Source: Nephromyces sp. MM_2019 (taxonomy: Eukaryota > Apicomplexa > Aconoidasida > Nephromycida). From it: DNA of 19,835 nucleotides. A program made the translations under genes and the position numbers. Where the stretch lies: positions 1 to 19,835 of the forward strand of contig JADHZB010000406.1 of assembly GCA_015657535.1 (NCBI GenBank), given 5' to 3'. Below, in pieces: positions 19,537 through 19,835 of this stretch (positions within the stretch are counted from its first letter, which is position 1; every line of letters starts with the position of its first letter). The notes under the pieces were generated by a model that saw nothing but the letters and a program-made list of their open reading frames with translations, did no database searches and was not told where the DNA came from.

Positions 19537-19827
19537 TCAGCTTCTTTTGCGTGGAAATCCTTCAAAAATAGCTGATTGAGCTGCCGAAAGTAGTCTCTCT
19601 CTCATGAAAACGTCTCTTTCAGAAGAATGCCCAAAGAAAGCGTTTAAATGAAGAAACTTGGGTAATTTATAGTTTTGAGGAACCTCGCTGATTTTTCTGC
19701 TTCTTTTCGTTGTTTTGCTTATTTTTTCCTCTTTCTCTTCTTCATCTTCCTCTTCCTGTTTCTTTTCCTCTTTATCTTTCTCTTCTTCTTCTTCTTCCTC
19801 TTCCTCTTCCTCTTCCTCTTCCTCTTT
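19537..19827 (-). other. Possible partial exon with Glu-rich start, minus strand
   Basis: A 96-codon minus-strand frame opens after a TAG near the right edge. It begins with about 30 Glu/Lys/Asp residues, continues ISKTTKRSRKISEVPQNYKL and LHLNAFFGHSSERDVF, and stops at 19537. There is no ATG near its head. It could be an internal exon of a gene entering from the right, or simply the shadow of a polypurine tract. Confidence 0.2.
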
Positions 19828-19835
19828 CTACTCCC
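19727..19835 (+). repeat. Polypyrimidine (CTTCCT)n-type tract at the window edge
   Basis: More than 100 bases of almost uninterrupted C/T on the plus strand, with TCT, CTTCC and CTTCCT sub-repeats. The most regular part is 19784-19826. It runs to within a few bases of the right edge. Confidence 0.9.

Noticed and set aside
1..19835. Telomeric repeats, tRNA, rRNA, CRISPR or transposase genes
   Set aside because: TG arrays lack a telomere-type unit. No tRNA B-box (GGTTCRANTCC) in a credible cloverleaf, no rRNA core and no spacer-repeat array were seen by eye.

Overview
This is nuclear DNA from a eukaryote. It carries two cytosolic ribosomal-protein genes (40S eS6/RPS6 and eS4/RPS4) and two other spliced protein genes. 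Coding islands are short and sit between long introns and spacers full of (TG)n/(CA)n tracts. Introns are GT-AG. The best guess is an apicomplexan or related alveolate. That rests on the style of the ribosomal proteins and on an RsfS-like protein with an N-terminal hydrophobic leader and a long basic/serine-rich extension, as expected for a plastid (apicoplast) protein. It is inference; no species marker is present.

Layout: 1-407, a ~100-bp hairpin-bearing repeat in two good copies and one decayed copy. 1216-2825 (+), a two-exon RsfS/Iojap-family gene. 2826-5166, a convergent spacer with a TG minisatellite (4093-4502). 5167-5916 (-), intronless-CDS RPS6 with a ~30-residue insertion and a probable splice acceptor just upstream of its ATG. 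5941-9664, a long divergent spacer with stacked tandem arrays. 9720-13081 (+), five-exon RPS4 whose first coding exon is only the ATG. 13082-15589, a spacer with more TG arrays. 15590-17437 (+), a three-exon histone-fold protein (NF-YC/NC2-alpha/POLE4-like). 17438-19835, a spacer with one TG minisatellite, a possible acidic minus-strand exon and a polypyrimidine tract at the right edge.

RPS6 and RPS4 are divergently oriented components of the 40S subunit. The RsfS-like protein would act on the large subunit of an organellar ribosome, and the histone-fold protein would act in transcription or chromatin. Nothing suggests an operon or a mobile element. No tRNA, rRNA or CRISPR was recognised. No clearly undescribed system is visible. 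The most interesting points are the RsfS leader, the eS6 insertion, the hairpin repeat, the period-shifting tandem array and the intron repeat landscape.
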